Notes: generated by a model not told the origin, from the letters alone. A DNA stretch of 30,364 nt from Proteobacteria bacterium UBA4656 (GCA_002405525.1 DHLY01000014.1:1294-31657); one strand, 5' to 3'. Shown: positions 1 through 7,386, numbered from the stretch's first letter. Made by a program: numbers and translations.

Positions 1-1163
1 GTGCGCAGCACCCCGTGCACCAGCCACGGCTGGCGGCCGATCTCGGCCACGTACCAGCCGGCGACCGTGGCCACCCAGCCGGAGAACGACATCGCGACCA
101 GGGTCTGCGCCGTCCAGCGCGGCAACTCACCGCCGCGGCGCAGGCGCCAGGCCGTGTAGGCCGACAGCACGATCATCAGCAGGCCCACGCCGACCATGAT
201 CCGGAACGACCAGAACACCGGCGCGACCGGCGGATGCGCGCCCTTGAACTCGTCGAGCCCGCGGATCTCGCCGTCCAGTTCGTGGGTCAGGATCAGGCTG
301 GCGAGGTTCGGGATGCCGATTTCCGCGTGGTTGGTGCGCGCTTCTTCGTCGGGCAATGCGAACAGCAGCAGCGGCGCGCCACGCTCGGTCTCCCACACGC
401 CCTCGATCGCCGCGATCTTGGCCGGCTGGTGTTCGAAGGTGTTGAGCCCGTGCAGGTCGCCCAGCACCGCCTGCGCCGGCGCGAGCACCACGCCCAGCCA
501 CACGCCGGCGCGCAGCGCCGCGGCGACCGCCGGTGTGCGCTGCCCGCGCAGCCACTGCCAGGCCGAGATGCCGGCCACCAGGAATGCCACGGTCAGGCCG
601 GACGCCATCAGCATGTGCGTGAGGCGGTAGGGCATCGACGGGTTGAAGATGATCGCGCCCCAGTCGGTGGCGTGCGCCACGCCGTCGCGCAGCTCGAAGC
701 CGGCCGGGGTCTGCATCCAACTGTTGAGCACCAGGATCCAGAACGCCGACATCGTGGTGCCGAAGGCCACCAGCACGGTGGCGATGGTGTGGATGCGCTC
801 GCCCACGCGCTCGCGGCCGAACAGCATGATGGCGAGGAAGGTCGCTTCGAGGAAGAACGCGGTCAGCACCTCGTAGGCCAGCAGCGGGCCCGCGATGTTG
901 CCCACCGTCTCCATGAAGCCCGGCCAGTTGGTGCCGAACTGGAACGACATCGTGATGCCACTGACCACGCCGAGCGCGAAGGACAGCGCGAACACCTTCA
1001 CCCACAGGCGATAGGCGTCCATCCACTTCTCGTCGCGCGTGCGCAGGAAGCGCAGCTTGAAGAACAGCAGCAGCCACCCGAGCGCGATGGTGATCGTCGG
1101 GAACAGGATGTGGAAGGTGATGTTGGCGCCGAACTGGGCGCGGGCGAGCAGGATCGGGTCCAT
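1..1163 (-). CDS. cioA: Cytochrome bd-type (cyanide-insensitive, CIO) ubiquinol oxidase subunit I, 3' end outside window
   Basis: Subunit I of a bd-family terminal oxidase, an inner-membrane enzyme that oxidises ubiquinol and reduces oxygen to water without pumping protons. The first 387 codons are present, starting MDPILLARAQFGANITFHIL. His18 and His183 (YRLTHMLMAS) match the conserved heme-ligand histidines of CydA, and Met323 in WSFRIMVG matches the heme b558 methionine; GRQPW follows near the window edge. The quinol loop is short (GAPLLLFALPDEEARTNHAE), which is the mark of the CIO subgroup rather than E. coli-type CydA. The start ATG has an AAGGAG ribosome site and lies 15 bases after the gbsR stop, so the two are probably one operon; subunit II would be expected next, outside the window. 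Truncation is due to the window end, not a mutation. Confidence 0.96.
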   Translation of the reverse strand, partial: MDPILLARAQFGANITFHILFPTITIALGWLLLFFKLRFLRTRDEKWMDAYRLWVKVFALSFALGVVSGITMSFQFGTNWPGFMETVGNIAGPLLAYEVLTAFFLEATFLAIMLFGRERVGERIHTIATVLVAFGTTMSAFWILVLNSWMQTPAGFELRDGVAHATDWGAIIFNPSMPYRLTHMLMASGLTVAFLVAGISAWQWLRGQRTPAVAAALRAGVWLGVVLAPAQAVLGDLHGLNTFEHQPAKIAAIEGVWETERGAPLLLFALPDEEARTNHAEIGIPNLASLILTHELDGEIRGLDEFKGAHPPVAPVFWSFRIMVGVGLLMIVLSAYTAWRLRRGGELPRWTAQTLVAMSFSGWVATVAGWYVAEIGRQPWLVHGVLR

Positions 1164-1187
1164 CGTCTACTCCTTCGTCTACTCCTT
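1164..1187 (-). repeat. Perfect 12-bp tandem duplication carrying gbsR stop and cioA ribosome-binding site
   Basis: Read on the minus strand, AAGGAGTAGACG occurs twice in direct succession immediately before the cioA ATG. The upstream copy holds the last codons of gbsR (AAG GAG TAG) and the downstream copy provides the AAGGAG ribosome site at normal spacing. The duplication therefore separates the stop codon from the Shine-Dalgarno of the next gene and leaves two potential ribosome sites. Confidence 0.9.
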
Positions 1188-1745
1188 GGCGGCGCGTGCC
1201 GGGCGCAGGGCGCGCACCTTGTCGCCGAACTCCAGCACCTTCTGTACCCGCGAGCCCATCCGCATCAGGCGCTTGAGGGTGTCGGCGTCGAGCCGCTGCA
1301 CGTCGCTGAACCATCCGGTGACCAGCTCGATCAGGTCGTGCATCTCGCGCATGCGGCGTTGCGCGTGCGCGTCCTCGGCGCCTTGCGGGCTTTCGAGGAT
1401 CGCGTCGCGCAGCATGGACAGGGTCGGATCGACCTCGCGTTTGCGCCGCTCCTCGGCCAGCGTGCGGAAAATCGCCCACACGTCGTCCGGGGCGCGGTAG
1501 TACTCGCGGCGGTCGCCGGGCTGGTGTTCGAGGCGCACGAGACGCCAGGATTCGAGCTCCTTCAGGCCCATGCTGACGTTGGAGCGCGAGAAGGACAGGG
1601 CTTCCGCCATCTCGTCGGCATTGAGCGGCCGGGGGCTGACGTAGAGCAGGGCGTAGATCTGCCCCACCGTGCGGTTGATGCCCCAGCGGCTGCCCATCTC
1701 TCCGAAGTGGAGGACGAAGCGCCGGGCCAGCGGGCTGAGGGTCAC
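1179..1745 (-). CDS. GbsR/MarR-type winged-helix transcriptional regulator
   Basis: A 188-residue DNA-binding protein of the GbsR branch of the MarR superfamily. The N-terminal half carries the typical FGEMGSRWGINRTVGQIYAL helix, followed by a winged helix-turn-helix (DEMAEALSFSRSNVSMGLKE) and wing (RLVRLEHQPGDRREYY); the C-terminal half is alpha-helical and probably the dimer/sensor part. I chose GTG at 1745 (MTLSPLARRF), which has CAGGA seven bases upstream and agrees with the usual start of the family; a TTG seven codons earlier (1766) is the alternative but would place the repeated TTC-NN-GAA boxes in coding sequence. It lies directly upstream of cioA in the same direction, so it probably controls oxidase expression in response to respiratory or redox state. 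The effector is not evident. Confidence 0.9.
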   Translation of the reverse strand: MTLSPLARRFVLHFGEMGSRWGINRTVGQIYALLYVSPRPLNADEMAEALSFSRSNVSMGLKELESWRLVRLEHQPGDRREYYRAPDDVWAIFRTLAEERRKREVDPTLSMLRDAILESPQGAEDAHAQRRMREMHDLIELVTGWFSDVQRLDADTLKRLMRMGSRVQKVLEFGDKVRALRPARAAKE

Positions 1746-1750
1746 GGCGG

Positions 1751-1785
1751 GTTCCTGAAGGTTCAAGAAGTTCTGAAAGTTTAAG
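1751..1785. promoter_or_regulatory. Repeated TTC-NN-GAA boxes upstream of gbsR, putative operator
   Basis: On the plus strand TTCCTGAA (1752-1759) and TTCAAGAA (1762-1769) are exactly 10 bp apart, and a shortened TTCTGAA follows at 1771-1777, then an AT-rich stretch. Each full unit is a small palindrome, and the outer bases of 1762-1777 (TTCA...TGAA) also match as an inverted repeat. The boxes lie in the gap between the divergent gbsR and PepSY genes. A one-helical-turn repeat of palindromes is what a cooperative dimeric repressor site looks like; self-binding by the GbsR protein is an inference. Confidence 0.45.
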
Positions 1786-1873
1786 ATTCTGACGTTGTGA
1801 TGCCGTGAAGGACGCGTCGCCGGTGGCCCCGGGTTCAGGGAGAATTAACCGCCCGGCCCCGACCCTGCGCCCC

Positions 1874-2167
1874 ATGCCGAACGTGCGCGCGCTCCGCCTG
1901 CTTGCCATTGCCCTGCTGCTGGCTGCGCTGATGTCGCCGGCATCGGCGCAGCGCGCGATCAGCCTGCAGGACGCGGTCGACCGCGTGCAGCGCGAGACCG
2001 GCGGCAAGATCCTTTCCGCGGAGACGGTGCGACAAGGGCGCGCCAGCGTGTATAGGATCAAGGTGCTGACCCGCGAGGGCCGGGTGCAGGTGGTGACGGT
2101 GCCGGCCGCCGGCAGCGGCCGCGCCAACGACCGCACCCCGCCGCCCGAACCCGACGACGATCGCTGA
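1874..2167 (+). CDS. Secreted PepSY-domain protein upstream of PhoPQ-like system
   Basis: A 97-residue exported protein. Residues 1-26 form a clear signal peptide (LRLLAIALLLAALMSPASA, then QR), followed by a single PepSY-like domain (SLQDAVDRVQRETGGKILSAE, then YRIKVLTREGRVQVVTVPA) and a short Pro/Asp-rich tail. PepSY domains are small periplasmic modules thought to bind or inhibit peptidases or act in sensing. I chose ATG 1874 because it starts directly at the signal peptide; an in-frame ATG at 1805 would add 23 residues with no signal character. It ends 16 bases before phoP, so the three genes are probably cotranscribed and the protein may act on the kinase sensor domain. That functional link is inferred from position only. 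Confidence 0.85.
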   Translation: MPNVRALRLLAIALLLAALMSPASAQRAISLQDAVDRVQRETGGKILSAETVRQGRASVYRIKVLTREGRVQVVTVPAAGSGRANDRTPPPEPDDDR

Positions 2168-2183
2168 ACCGACGAGGAAGACG

Positions 2184-2864
2184 ATGCGCATCCTGCTGGT
2201 GGAAGATGAAGTCCCGCTCCGCGAGACCCTGGCCGCGCGGCTCAAGCGCGAAGGCTTCGCGGTGGACGTGGCCGGCGACGGCGAGGAAGGGCTCTACCTC
2301 GGCAGGGAGATGCCGGTGGACATCGCGGTCATCGACCTCGGCCTGCCGAAGATGAGCGGCATGGACCTGGTCACCGCGCTGCGCAAGGAGGGCAGGAAGT
2401 TCCCGATCCTGATCCTCACCGCGCGTTCGTCGTGGCAGGACAAGGTCGAGGGGCTGAAGACCGGCGCCGACGACTATCTGGTCAAGCCCTTCCACGTCGA
2501 GGAGCTGCTGGCGCGCCTCAACGCGCTGGTGCGCCGCGCGTCCGGGTGGACCCGCTCGGTGCTCGAGTGCGGTCCCATCGCGCTCGACACCACCGCGCAG
2601 AAGGTCACCGTCGAAGGCGCGCCGGTGGACCTGACTTCCTACGAGTACAAGGTCCTCGAGTACCTCGTGCTGCATGCCGGCGAACTGGTGTCAAAGGCCG
2701 ACCTGACCGAACACATCTACCAGCAGGACTTCGATCGCGACTCCAACGTGCTGGAGGTCTTCATCGGCCGCCTGCGCAAGAAGCTCGACCCGGAGAATGC
2801 GCTCAAGCCGATCGAGACGGTGCGCGGGCGCGGCTACCGCTTCGCCATTCCGCGGTCGAACTGA
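2184..2864 (+). CDS. phoP: PhoP-like OmpR-family response regulator
   Basis: A 226-residue two-domain regulator. The receiver domain (residues 1-117) has acidic residues Glu7/Asp8, phosphoacceptor Asp51 (VIDLGLP), Thr79 and Lys101 (DDYLVKPF). The OmpR-type winged helix follows, with the transactivation loop and recognition helix ending in DSNVLEVFIGRLRKKL and the wing RGRGYRFAIP. The ATG has a GAGGAAG ribosome site. It is tightly packed between the PepSY gene and the kinase. The assignment to PhoP rests on overall similarity and on the partner kinase having the PhoQ-like HSLKTPLAVL box; in xanthomonads PhoP controls responses to low divalent cations and envelope stress. Confidence 0.92.
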   Translation: MRILLVEDEVPLRETLAARLKREGFAVDVAGDGEEGLYLGREMPVDIAVIDLGLPKMSGMDLVTALRKEGRKFPILILTARSSWQDKVEGLKTGADDYLVKPFHVEELLARLNALVRRASGWTRSVLECGPIALDTTAQKVTVEGAPVDLTSYEYKVLEYLVLHAGELVSKADLTEHIYQQDFDRDSNVLEVFIGRLRKKLDPENALKPIETVRGRGYRFAIPRSN

Positions 2865-2874
2865 AACCCCTTCG

Positions 2875-4341
2875 ATGGGCCTGCGCGCGGAACCCGGCAG
2901 CGGGGCGAGCGACCTGCGGGTCGAGCGGGACACGGCCACTGCGTCCGCCCCGCCCGCCCCGGATCGCCGCACGCGCCGGCCGGTGTCCCTGCAGACACGC
3001 TCGCTCGCCGCCGCCAGTCTGGCGCTCGCGGCCTTCCTCGGCCTGTCCGGCTTCGCGCTCGACCAGGCCTTCTACGAGACCAGCCTGCAGCAGTTGCGCG
3101 ACCGCCTGCAGGGCTATGTCTGGTCCTATCTGTCGGGCTCCGACGTCACCGTGAGCGGTCGCCTCGTGCTGCCGGAGTTCCCGCCCGACCAGCGCTTCGA
3201 CCGCCCGCAATCCGGCCTCTATGCCGGCGTGACGGGCGATGGGATCGTCTGGGAGTCGCCGTCCGCGCTCGGCCGCGAGCTGCCTTTCGACCTTCGCCTG
3301 CAGCCCGGCGAGGTGCGCTTCGCCGGGCCGCTGGAGACCAACATCGGCGGCGTCTACGTGTTCAGCCAGGGTGTGGACTATGCCTACGGCGACGGCACGA
3401 AGAGCGTGCGGCTGACCTTCCACATCGCCGAGCACGAGAGCGCGCTGGAGCGCCAGATGGGGGTGTTCCGGCGCACGCTGTGGACCTGGCTGGTGATCCT
3501 CGGGCTGATGCTGCTGGCGGTGCAGCTCGGTGTGTTGCGCTGGAGTCTGACGCCGCTGCGGCGGGTCGAGCGCGACCTGGCCGAGGTCGAGCGGGGCAAG
3601 ATCGAATCCCTGCCTGGCCACTATCCGCGCGAACTCGAGGGCCTCGCCGGTACGCTCAACGCATTCATCGAGAGCGAACGCTGGCAGCGCACGCGCTACC
3701 GCAACACGCTGGGCGACCTCGCGCACTCGCTCAAGACGCCGTTGGCCGTGCTGCGCAATCAGCTCGAGTCCGGCGAGGACGGCGAGCGCCTGCACGCGAC
3801 GGTCGACCAGCAGGTCTCGCGCATGGACCAGATCGTCGCCTACCAGCTCTCTCGCGCGGCCACCTCCGGCCACAGCACTTTTGCCGCCGCGCTGGGGATC
3901 GCGCCCGCGGCGGAGGAGATCGTGCGCAGCCTGGAGAAGGTCTACGCCGACAAGAACGTGCTGTGCGAGTTCGAGGTCGACCCCGCGGCCGCTTTCCACG
4001 GCGAGCGCGGCGACCTGATGGAGATGCTCGGCAACCTGCTCGAAAACGCGTTCAAGTGGTGCAGTCGCCGGGTGGTTCTGACCGCGCGCCGCGTCGGCCC
4101 GATCGGCGCACGCCGGCCGGGGCTGGCGCTGCTGGTCGAAGACGACGGTCCTGGTATCGCCCCGCAGGACGTCGAGCGCGTACTCCAGCGTGGCGTGCGC
4201 GGCGACGAGCGGGTCAAGGGGCACGGCATCGGGCTCGCCATCGTGCAGGACATCGTCAAGGCGCATCGCGGTGACTTGACGGTCGACCGCGCGCCGGAGC
4301 TGGGCGGGGCCCGCTTCACGGTGACGCTGCCGGCCGCCTGA
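2875..4341 (+). CDS. phoQ: PhoQ-like sensor histidine kinase
   Basis: A 488-residue inner-membrane kinase, partner of the regulator 10 bases upstream. Transmembrane helices are near residues 44-63 and 201-222, enclosing a periplasmic sensor domain of about 135 residues. A HAMP-like linker (LTPLRRVERDLAEVERG) leads to the dimerisation helix with phosphoacceptor His284 in LAHSLKTPLAVLRNQ, the sequence form typical of PhoQ. The ATPase domain has the N box EMLGNLLENAFKW (about 386), G1 box DDGPGIAP (about 422) and G2 box GHGIGLAIVQ. ATG 2875 is the first start after phoP; the first 36 residues are Ala/Pro/Arg-rich, and GTG 2983 just before the first helix is an alternative. The stimulus cannot be read from sequence. 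Confidence 0.9.
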   Translation: MGLRAEPGSGASDLRVERDTATASAPPAPDRRTRRPVSLQTRSLAAASLALAAFLGLSGFALDQAFYETSLQQLRDRLQGYVWSYLSGSDVTVSGRLVLPEFPPDQRFDRPQSGLYAGVTGDGIVWESPSALGRELPFDLRLQPGEVRFAGPLETNIGGVYVFSQGVDYAYGDGTKSVRLTFHIAEHESALERQMGVFRRTLWTWLVILGLMLLAVQLGVLRWSLTPLRRVERDLAEVERGKIESLPGHYPRELEGLAGTLNAFIESERWQRTRYRNTLGDLAHSLKTPLAVLRNQLESGEDGERLHATVDQQVSRMDQIVAYQLSRAATSGHSTFAAALGIAPAAEEIVRSLEKVYADKNVLCEFEVDPAAAFHGERGDLMEMLGNLLENAFKWCSRRVVLTARRVGPIGARRPGLALLVEDDGPGIAPQDVERVLQRGVRGDERVKGHGIGLAIVQDIVKAHRGDLTVDRAPELGGARFTVTLPAA

Positions 4342-4592
4342 GCGCATTCGCAGCGACGGCCGTTGCGGTGCGCCGGGATCAGCCGCCCGCCGTGGTGCAG
4401 GCATGCCCTGGCCCACGGAACCGAGGCCGGCCGGTCGACGGGCGGCCGCGGTGCCGCTCGCGACGCGGGTTGCCGCGCAGGCGCGGTGCCGGCCCGCCGG
4501 CGCATGCGGCCGGCAAATGCGCGGGGCCGCCGCTGGCCGATGCGCGGCTGCCACTTCCCCGACGGCGGCGGGCCGGGTACATTGCAGCGCGC
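4342..4592. other. 251-bp GC-rich intergenic stretch with no convincing gene
   Basis: Between phoQ and the tRNA gene several short open frames exist in many phases, but none has a ribosome site, a signal peptide or a recognisable motif. The right end must contain the tRNA promoter. No rho-independent terminator for phoQ is visible. Confidence 0.6.
4578..4583 (+). promoter_or_regulatory. Possible -10 box of tRNA-Gly promoter
   Basis: TACATT lies 9 bases before the first base of the mature tRNA and is followed by a GC-rich discriminator (GCAGCGCGC), as is common for stringently controlled stable-RNA promoters. No good -35 element is seen at 17 bp upstream. Confidence 0.4.
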
Positions 4593-4666
4593 GCGGGTGT
4601 AGTTCAATGGTAGAACTGCAGCTTCCCAAGCTGCTAACGTGGGTTCGATTCCCATCACCCGCTCCA
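4593..4666 (+). tRNA. tRNA-Gly (anticodon CCC)
   Basis: A 74-nt cloverleaf folds perfectly: acceptor stem GCGGGTG/CACCCGC, D arm with GTTCAATGGTAGAAC, anticodon stem GCAGC/GCTGC closing loop TTCCCAA (anticodon CCC, reading GGG), variable loop TAAC, T arm GTGGG-TTCGATT-CCCAT, discriminator T and an encoded CCA. It stands alone, with its own terminator a few bases downstream. No integrase or attachment-site duplication is seen beside it, so it is not obviously used as an integration site here. Confidence 0.97.
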
Positions 4667-4673
4667 CATTCGC

Positions 4674-4700
4674 GAAGGCCCGCTTCTGCGGGCCTTCTTC
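4674..4700 (+). terminator. Rho-independent terminator of tRNA-Gly
   Basis: A perfect 10-bp stem GAAGGCCCGC/GCGGGCCTTC with loop TTCT begins 7 bases after the tRNA 3' end and is followed by TTCATT. Its placement makes the tRNA a short monocistronic transcript. Confidence 0.85.
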
Positions 4701-4791
4701 ATTGCGGCGGTTCCGCGGCGCCGGCGCTCGGTTTCCGCCGGTTGACACCGGCGCGTAGCACTCCGGCGCGACCATCGGGCATTCCTTCGGG

Positions 4792-5751
4792 ATGCCATGC
4801 ATGTCGCAGCGCCGCCTTGCCGCAGCACCCCGGGCCGCCATGCGCGGCGCGCCACGCCTCGCCCTGGTCTGGTTGCTCGCGGCGGCCGGTGCCCAGGCCG
4901 ATGCCGGGCCGGCCGCCAAGGAGTTCTCGCCCGACTGCCTGCCGGCCGCGCTGCCCGTGCAGCCGACCGGTGCGACCGCGAGCCGCGAGGTCGTTGATGC
5001 CGACGGCGGCCGGCTGCGGGTGACGCTGTGGCGGGTCCCGTGCACGACCGACGATGCCCAGGCGATCCTGACGTTCGTACCGGTGTCCGGCCGCCCACGT
5101 GTCGGCGCGGTCCGGGTCGCGCAGGCCGGCCGGATCGCGAACTTCCCCGACCTCATCTCGTCGGTCCAGCCGCTCACCTTCCTTTTCGGGCCGCTCGACA
5201 CGCCGACCAGCGCGCTGCTCAGTGTCACGCTCGATCCGCCGTTCGACGACGATTGCGCCTTCGAAGTGCAGTACCTGCCACCCGGCGCGAGCGCGGCGTT
5301 TCCGCTGGCGCTGGGCGCCGAGCCCGGGGCGGCCTGCGTCCTGTCGTTCGGCGCGGCGGGCGCAGCGCTTTCGCAGCGGCTCGCCGGGACGTGGTTCGAT
5401 CCCGCCCGCGCGGGCGAGGGCGTTGCCACCGACTTCTTCGTGGCCGAAGGACAGCGCATCGCATTCCTGTCCTGGTACACCTACGAGGGCGGCCAGCAGC
5501 GCTATCTGGTGGGTAACGCCCCCTACGCCCAGGGTGACCGCAGCGTGAGGCTGGGGCTGGTCGAGACCGGCGGCGCGCAGTTCGGCGCGGCGTTCCGACC
5601 CGAAGCGGTTACCCGGCGGGCCTGGGGCGAGGCGACGTTGTCGTTCCCGGACTGCGGCCGTCTGCTGCTGTCGTGGCGGCGCGCCGATGGCCTCGCGGGC
5701 GAGCTGCGTCTGGTGCGGCTGGGCGGCGCCGACGGCGTGGCCTGCCCCTGA
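4792..5751 (+). CDS. Exported protein of unknown function with a [10 protein letters not shown] / WYTY module
   Basis: A protein of up to 319 residues. I do not recognise an enzyme family. A signal peptide is clear from Met17 (ATG 4840: [17 protein letters not shown]); ATG 4792 and 4801 are earlier possible starts, the latter with GGGA eight bases upstream. The mature part contains paired cysteines and two parts: an N-terminal beta-rich region (about 45-185) and a C-terminal module from about residue 199 with [12 protein letters not shown] (Trp201), then [18 protein letters not shown] (Trp228). I have seen this WFDP...WYTY arrangement, often repeated, in uncharacterised extracellular proteins of Lysobacterales. 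It is flanked by a terminated tRNA gene and the rimB promoter, so it is probably monocistronic. Function is unknown; cell-surface or secreted location is inferred. Confidence 0.75.
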   Translation: MPCMSQRRLAAAPRAAMRGAPRLALVWLLAAAGAQADAGPAAKEFSPDCLPAALPVQPTGATASREVVDADGGRLRVTLWRVPCTTDDAQAILTFVPVSGRPRVGAVRVAQAGRIANFPDLISSVQPLTFLFGPLDTPTSALLSVTLDPPFDDDCAFEVQYLPPGASAAFPLALGAEPGAACVLSFGAAGAALSQRLAGTWFDPARAGEGVATDFFVAEGQRIAFLSWYTYEGGQQRYLVGNAPYAQGDRSVRLGLVETGGAQFGAAFRPEAVTRRAWGEATLSFPDCGRLLLSWRRADGLAGELRLVRLGGADGVACP

Positions 5752-5779
5752 AACGGCATCGGCGCCGTCCGCGCTGCCG

Positions 5780-5785
5780 TACACT
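5780..5785 (+). promoter_or_regulatory. -10 box of rimB-rimK operon
   Basis: TACACT, a TAnAnT-type -10 element, lies 22 bases before the GTG start of the protease gene, giving a short leader that includes the GGGGGG ribosome site. No clear -35 is seen, which is usual in this group. Confidence 0.5.
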
Positions 5786-5807
5786 GGCGCCCTGAGCGGG
5801 GGGCACC

Positions 5808-6284
5808 GTGGCCGGCGATGCGAATTCAGACAGTCCCGTCCTGGTGGGCTGGCGCGAGTGGCTGGCGCTGCCGGACTTCGGCATCGGCGCGATCAAGGCC
5901 AAGGTCGATACCGGCGCGCGCACGTCTGCCCTGCACGTCGAGACCCAGGAGGAGTTCCAGCGCGGGGGCACACGCTGGGTGCGCTTCACCATCCTGCCCA
6001 CATCGCGCCGCCGCAAGCGGCCGCACGTGTGCGAAGCGCCGGTGGTGGACGAACGCCCGGTGACCGATTCCGGCGGCGACCGCCGCCTGCGCCTGTTCAT
6101 CCGCACCCATGTCGTGATCGGTGCGCATCGGTTCGAGATCGAGACCAACCTCACCAGCCGCCGCGGGATGATGTTCCCGATGCTGCTCGGACGCACCGCA
6201 CTCGCCGGCCGTCTGCGGGTCGATCCCGCGCAGTCCTACCTGCTCGGACGGCCGCGGGCGCGCTGCAGGAGGAATGCCGCATGA
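5808..6284 (+). CDS. rimB: RimB-like retropepsin-fold protease (annotated in databases as ATP-dependent zinc protease)
   Basis: A 158-residue single-domain protein. The motif [12 protein letters not shown] (Asp34-Thr-Gly-Ala) is the catalytic Asp-Thr/Ser-Gly of retropepsin-like aspartic proteases, and the C-terminal [13 protein letters not shown] segment matches the second conserved element of the family once labelled zinc protease (Pfam Zn_protease). Family members linked to RimK are thought to act against RimK-added glutamate tails or otherwise to modulate RimK. Start is GTG 5808 with a G-rich ribosome site. Its stop overlaps the rimK start as ATGA (6281-6284), so translation of the two is coupled. 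A RimA homologue is not present. Confidence 0.88.
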   Translation: MAGDANSDSPVLVGWREWLALPDFGIGAIKAKVDTGARTSALHVETQEEFQRGGTRWVRFTILPTSRRRKRPHVCEAPVVDERPVTDSGGDRRLRLFIRTHVVIGAHRFEIETNLTSRRGMMFPMLLGRTALAGRLRVDPAQSYLLGRPRARCRRNAA

Positions 6285-7195
6285 AGATCGCGATCCTGTC
6301 GCGCAACGCCAAGCTGTATTCCACTCAGCGCCTGGTCGAGGCCGGCCGCGCCCGCGGCCACCAGGTGCGCGTGCTCGACCCGCTGCGCTGCTACATGCGG
6401 ATCGACTCCAAGCAGTTGGTGATGCACTACAAGGGCAAGGAGATCGCCGACTACGACGCGGTGATCCCGCGCATCGGCGCCTCGGTCACCTTCTACGGCA
6501 CGGCGGTGGTGCGCCAGTTCGAGATGATGGGCACGTTCGTGGTCAACCGTTCGGATTCGATCCTGCGCGCGCGCGACAAGCTGCGCTGCCTGCAACTGCT
6601 GGCGCAGCAGGGCATCGGCCTGCCGGCCACCGTGTTCGGCGACAACCCCGACGACACCACCGACCTGCTGGCCATGCTCGGCAAGCCGCCCCATGTGGTG
6701 AAGCTGGTCGAAGGCACCCAGGGCACCGGCGTGGTGCTGGCCGAGAAACTATCCTCCTCGCGCTCGGTGATCGAGGCTTTCCGCGGCCTGTACGCCAACT
6801 TCCTGGTGCAGGAGTTCGTCAAGGAGGCCAAGGGCGCCGACCTGCGCTGCTTCGTGGTCGGCGGCAGGGTGATCGCGGCGATGAAGCGCCAGGCCAAAGC
6901 CGGCGAGTTCCGCTCCAACCTGCACCGCGGTGGTCACGCCGAGAAGATCGTGCTGACGCCCGCCGAGACGGACACGGCCATCCGCAGCGCCGCGGTGATG
7001 GGATTGTCGGTGGCGGGCGTGGACCTGCTGCGCTCGCGTCGCGGTCCGCTGGTGCTGGAGGTCAATTCCTCGCCCGGCCTGGAGGGTATCGAGGGCGCGA
7101 CCGGCGTCGATGTCGCCGCCGGCATCGTCGAATACATCGAGCAGCGGCAACGCAGGCGCGCGGCGAAGGCGCGCCGCGCCGCGGCTGCTCCCTGA
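6281..7195 (+). CDS. rimK: RimK-family ATP-grasp glutamate ligase
   Basis: A 304-residue ATP-grasp enzyme. RimK adds glutamate residues to the C-terminus of ribosomal protein S6. The N-terminal part begins [20 protein letters not shown] and includes [16 protein letters not shown]; the ATP-grasp fold follows, with [33 protein letters not shown], and the metal/ATP-binding end [14 protein letters not shown]. The C-terminus is a basic tail ([11 protein letters not shown]) beyond the usual catalytic core. The start ATG has an AGGAGGA ribosome site at 6267-6273 located inside the end of the protease gene, with a 4-base ATGA overlap. Expression depends on the upstream promoter. Confidence 0.96.
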   Translation: MKIAILSRNAKLYSTQRLVEAGRARGHQVRVLDPLRCYMRIDSKQLVMHYKGKEIADYDAVIPRIGASVTFYGTAVVRQFEMMGTFVVNRSDSILRARDKLRCLQLLAQQGIGLPATVFGDNPDDTTDLLAMLGKPPHVVKLVEGTQGTGVVLAEKLSSSRSVIEAFRGLYANFLVQEFVKEAKGADLRCFVVGGRVIAAMKRQAKAGEFRSNLHRGGHAEKIVLTPAETDTAIRSAAVMGLSVAGVDLLRSRRGPLVLEVNSSPGLEGIEGATGVDVAAGIVEYIEQRQRRRAAKARRAAAAP

Positions 7196-7269
7196 TCTCG
7201 CGCGACGCGCGGCGCGCCGTCGTCGCCTGGCATTTAACCCGCGCTTAATGCCGGTGCGTCTAGGATTCC

Positions 7270-7386
7270 GCCGGCTGTAGTTCCGCGGTTCCGGTCCTGC
7301 CGGATGCCTCGGACTACGGCAATCGGGGCAGTAGCTTGGGCCCGGGTCAGGCGCGTTCCCCCAATGGCGCCCCCCGGGCTTTTTTT
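7270..7386 (+). ncRNA. Putative intergenic sRNA with C-rich loop and intrinsic terminator
   Basis: The 258-bp gap between rimK and the next regulator contains a compact structured block. A first hairpin pairs GTAGT (bulged T) CCG at 7277-7285 with CGGACTAC at 7310-7317 and encloses a small TCCGG/CCGGA hairpin (7290-7304). The 3' end is a long hairpin, GCCCGGG (7340-7346) with CCCGGGC (7373-7379), inside which GGCGC/GCGCC closes a 12-nt loop GTTCCCCCAATG; seven T follow. A TAGGAT box at 7261-7266 could be the -10. The coding gene downstream has its own -10 after the terminator, so this looks like a separate RNA of about 115 nt. Size, terminator and exposed C-run resemble the xanthomonad sRNA sX13, but homology is not shown. 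Confidence 0.6.
7340..7386 (+). terminator. Rho-independent terminator with a 12-nt C-rich loop
   Basis: The 7-bp GCCCGGG/CCCGGGC stem, an internal TCA/C bulge, a 5-bp GGCGC/GCGCC stem and a T7 tract make a strong terminator. It ends either the putative sRNA or rimK readthrough transcription. Confidence 0.85.

Noticed and set aside
127..2136. A long minus-strand frame crossing cioA, gbsR and PepSY
   Set aside because: Its sequence is an out-of-frame shadow of CioA and GbsR, with Arg/Pro/Ala-rich low complexity; the real CioA frame has all heme-ligand motifs.
4342..4592. Several overlapping short frames between phoQ and tRNA-Gly as small genes
   Set aside because: No ribosome site, no start context and no conserved motif; they overlap one another in all phases.
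4593..4666. tRNA-Gly as an integration site for a mobile element
   Set aside because: No integrase nearby and no second copy of the tRNA 3' end in the window; both sides are ordinary genes.
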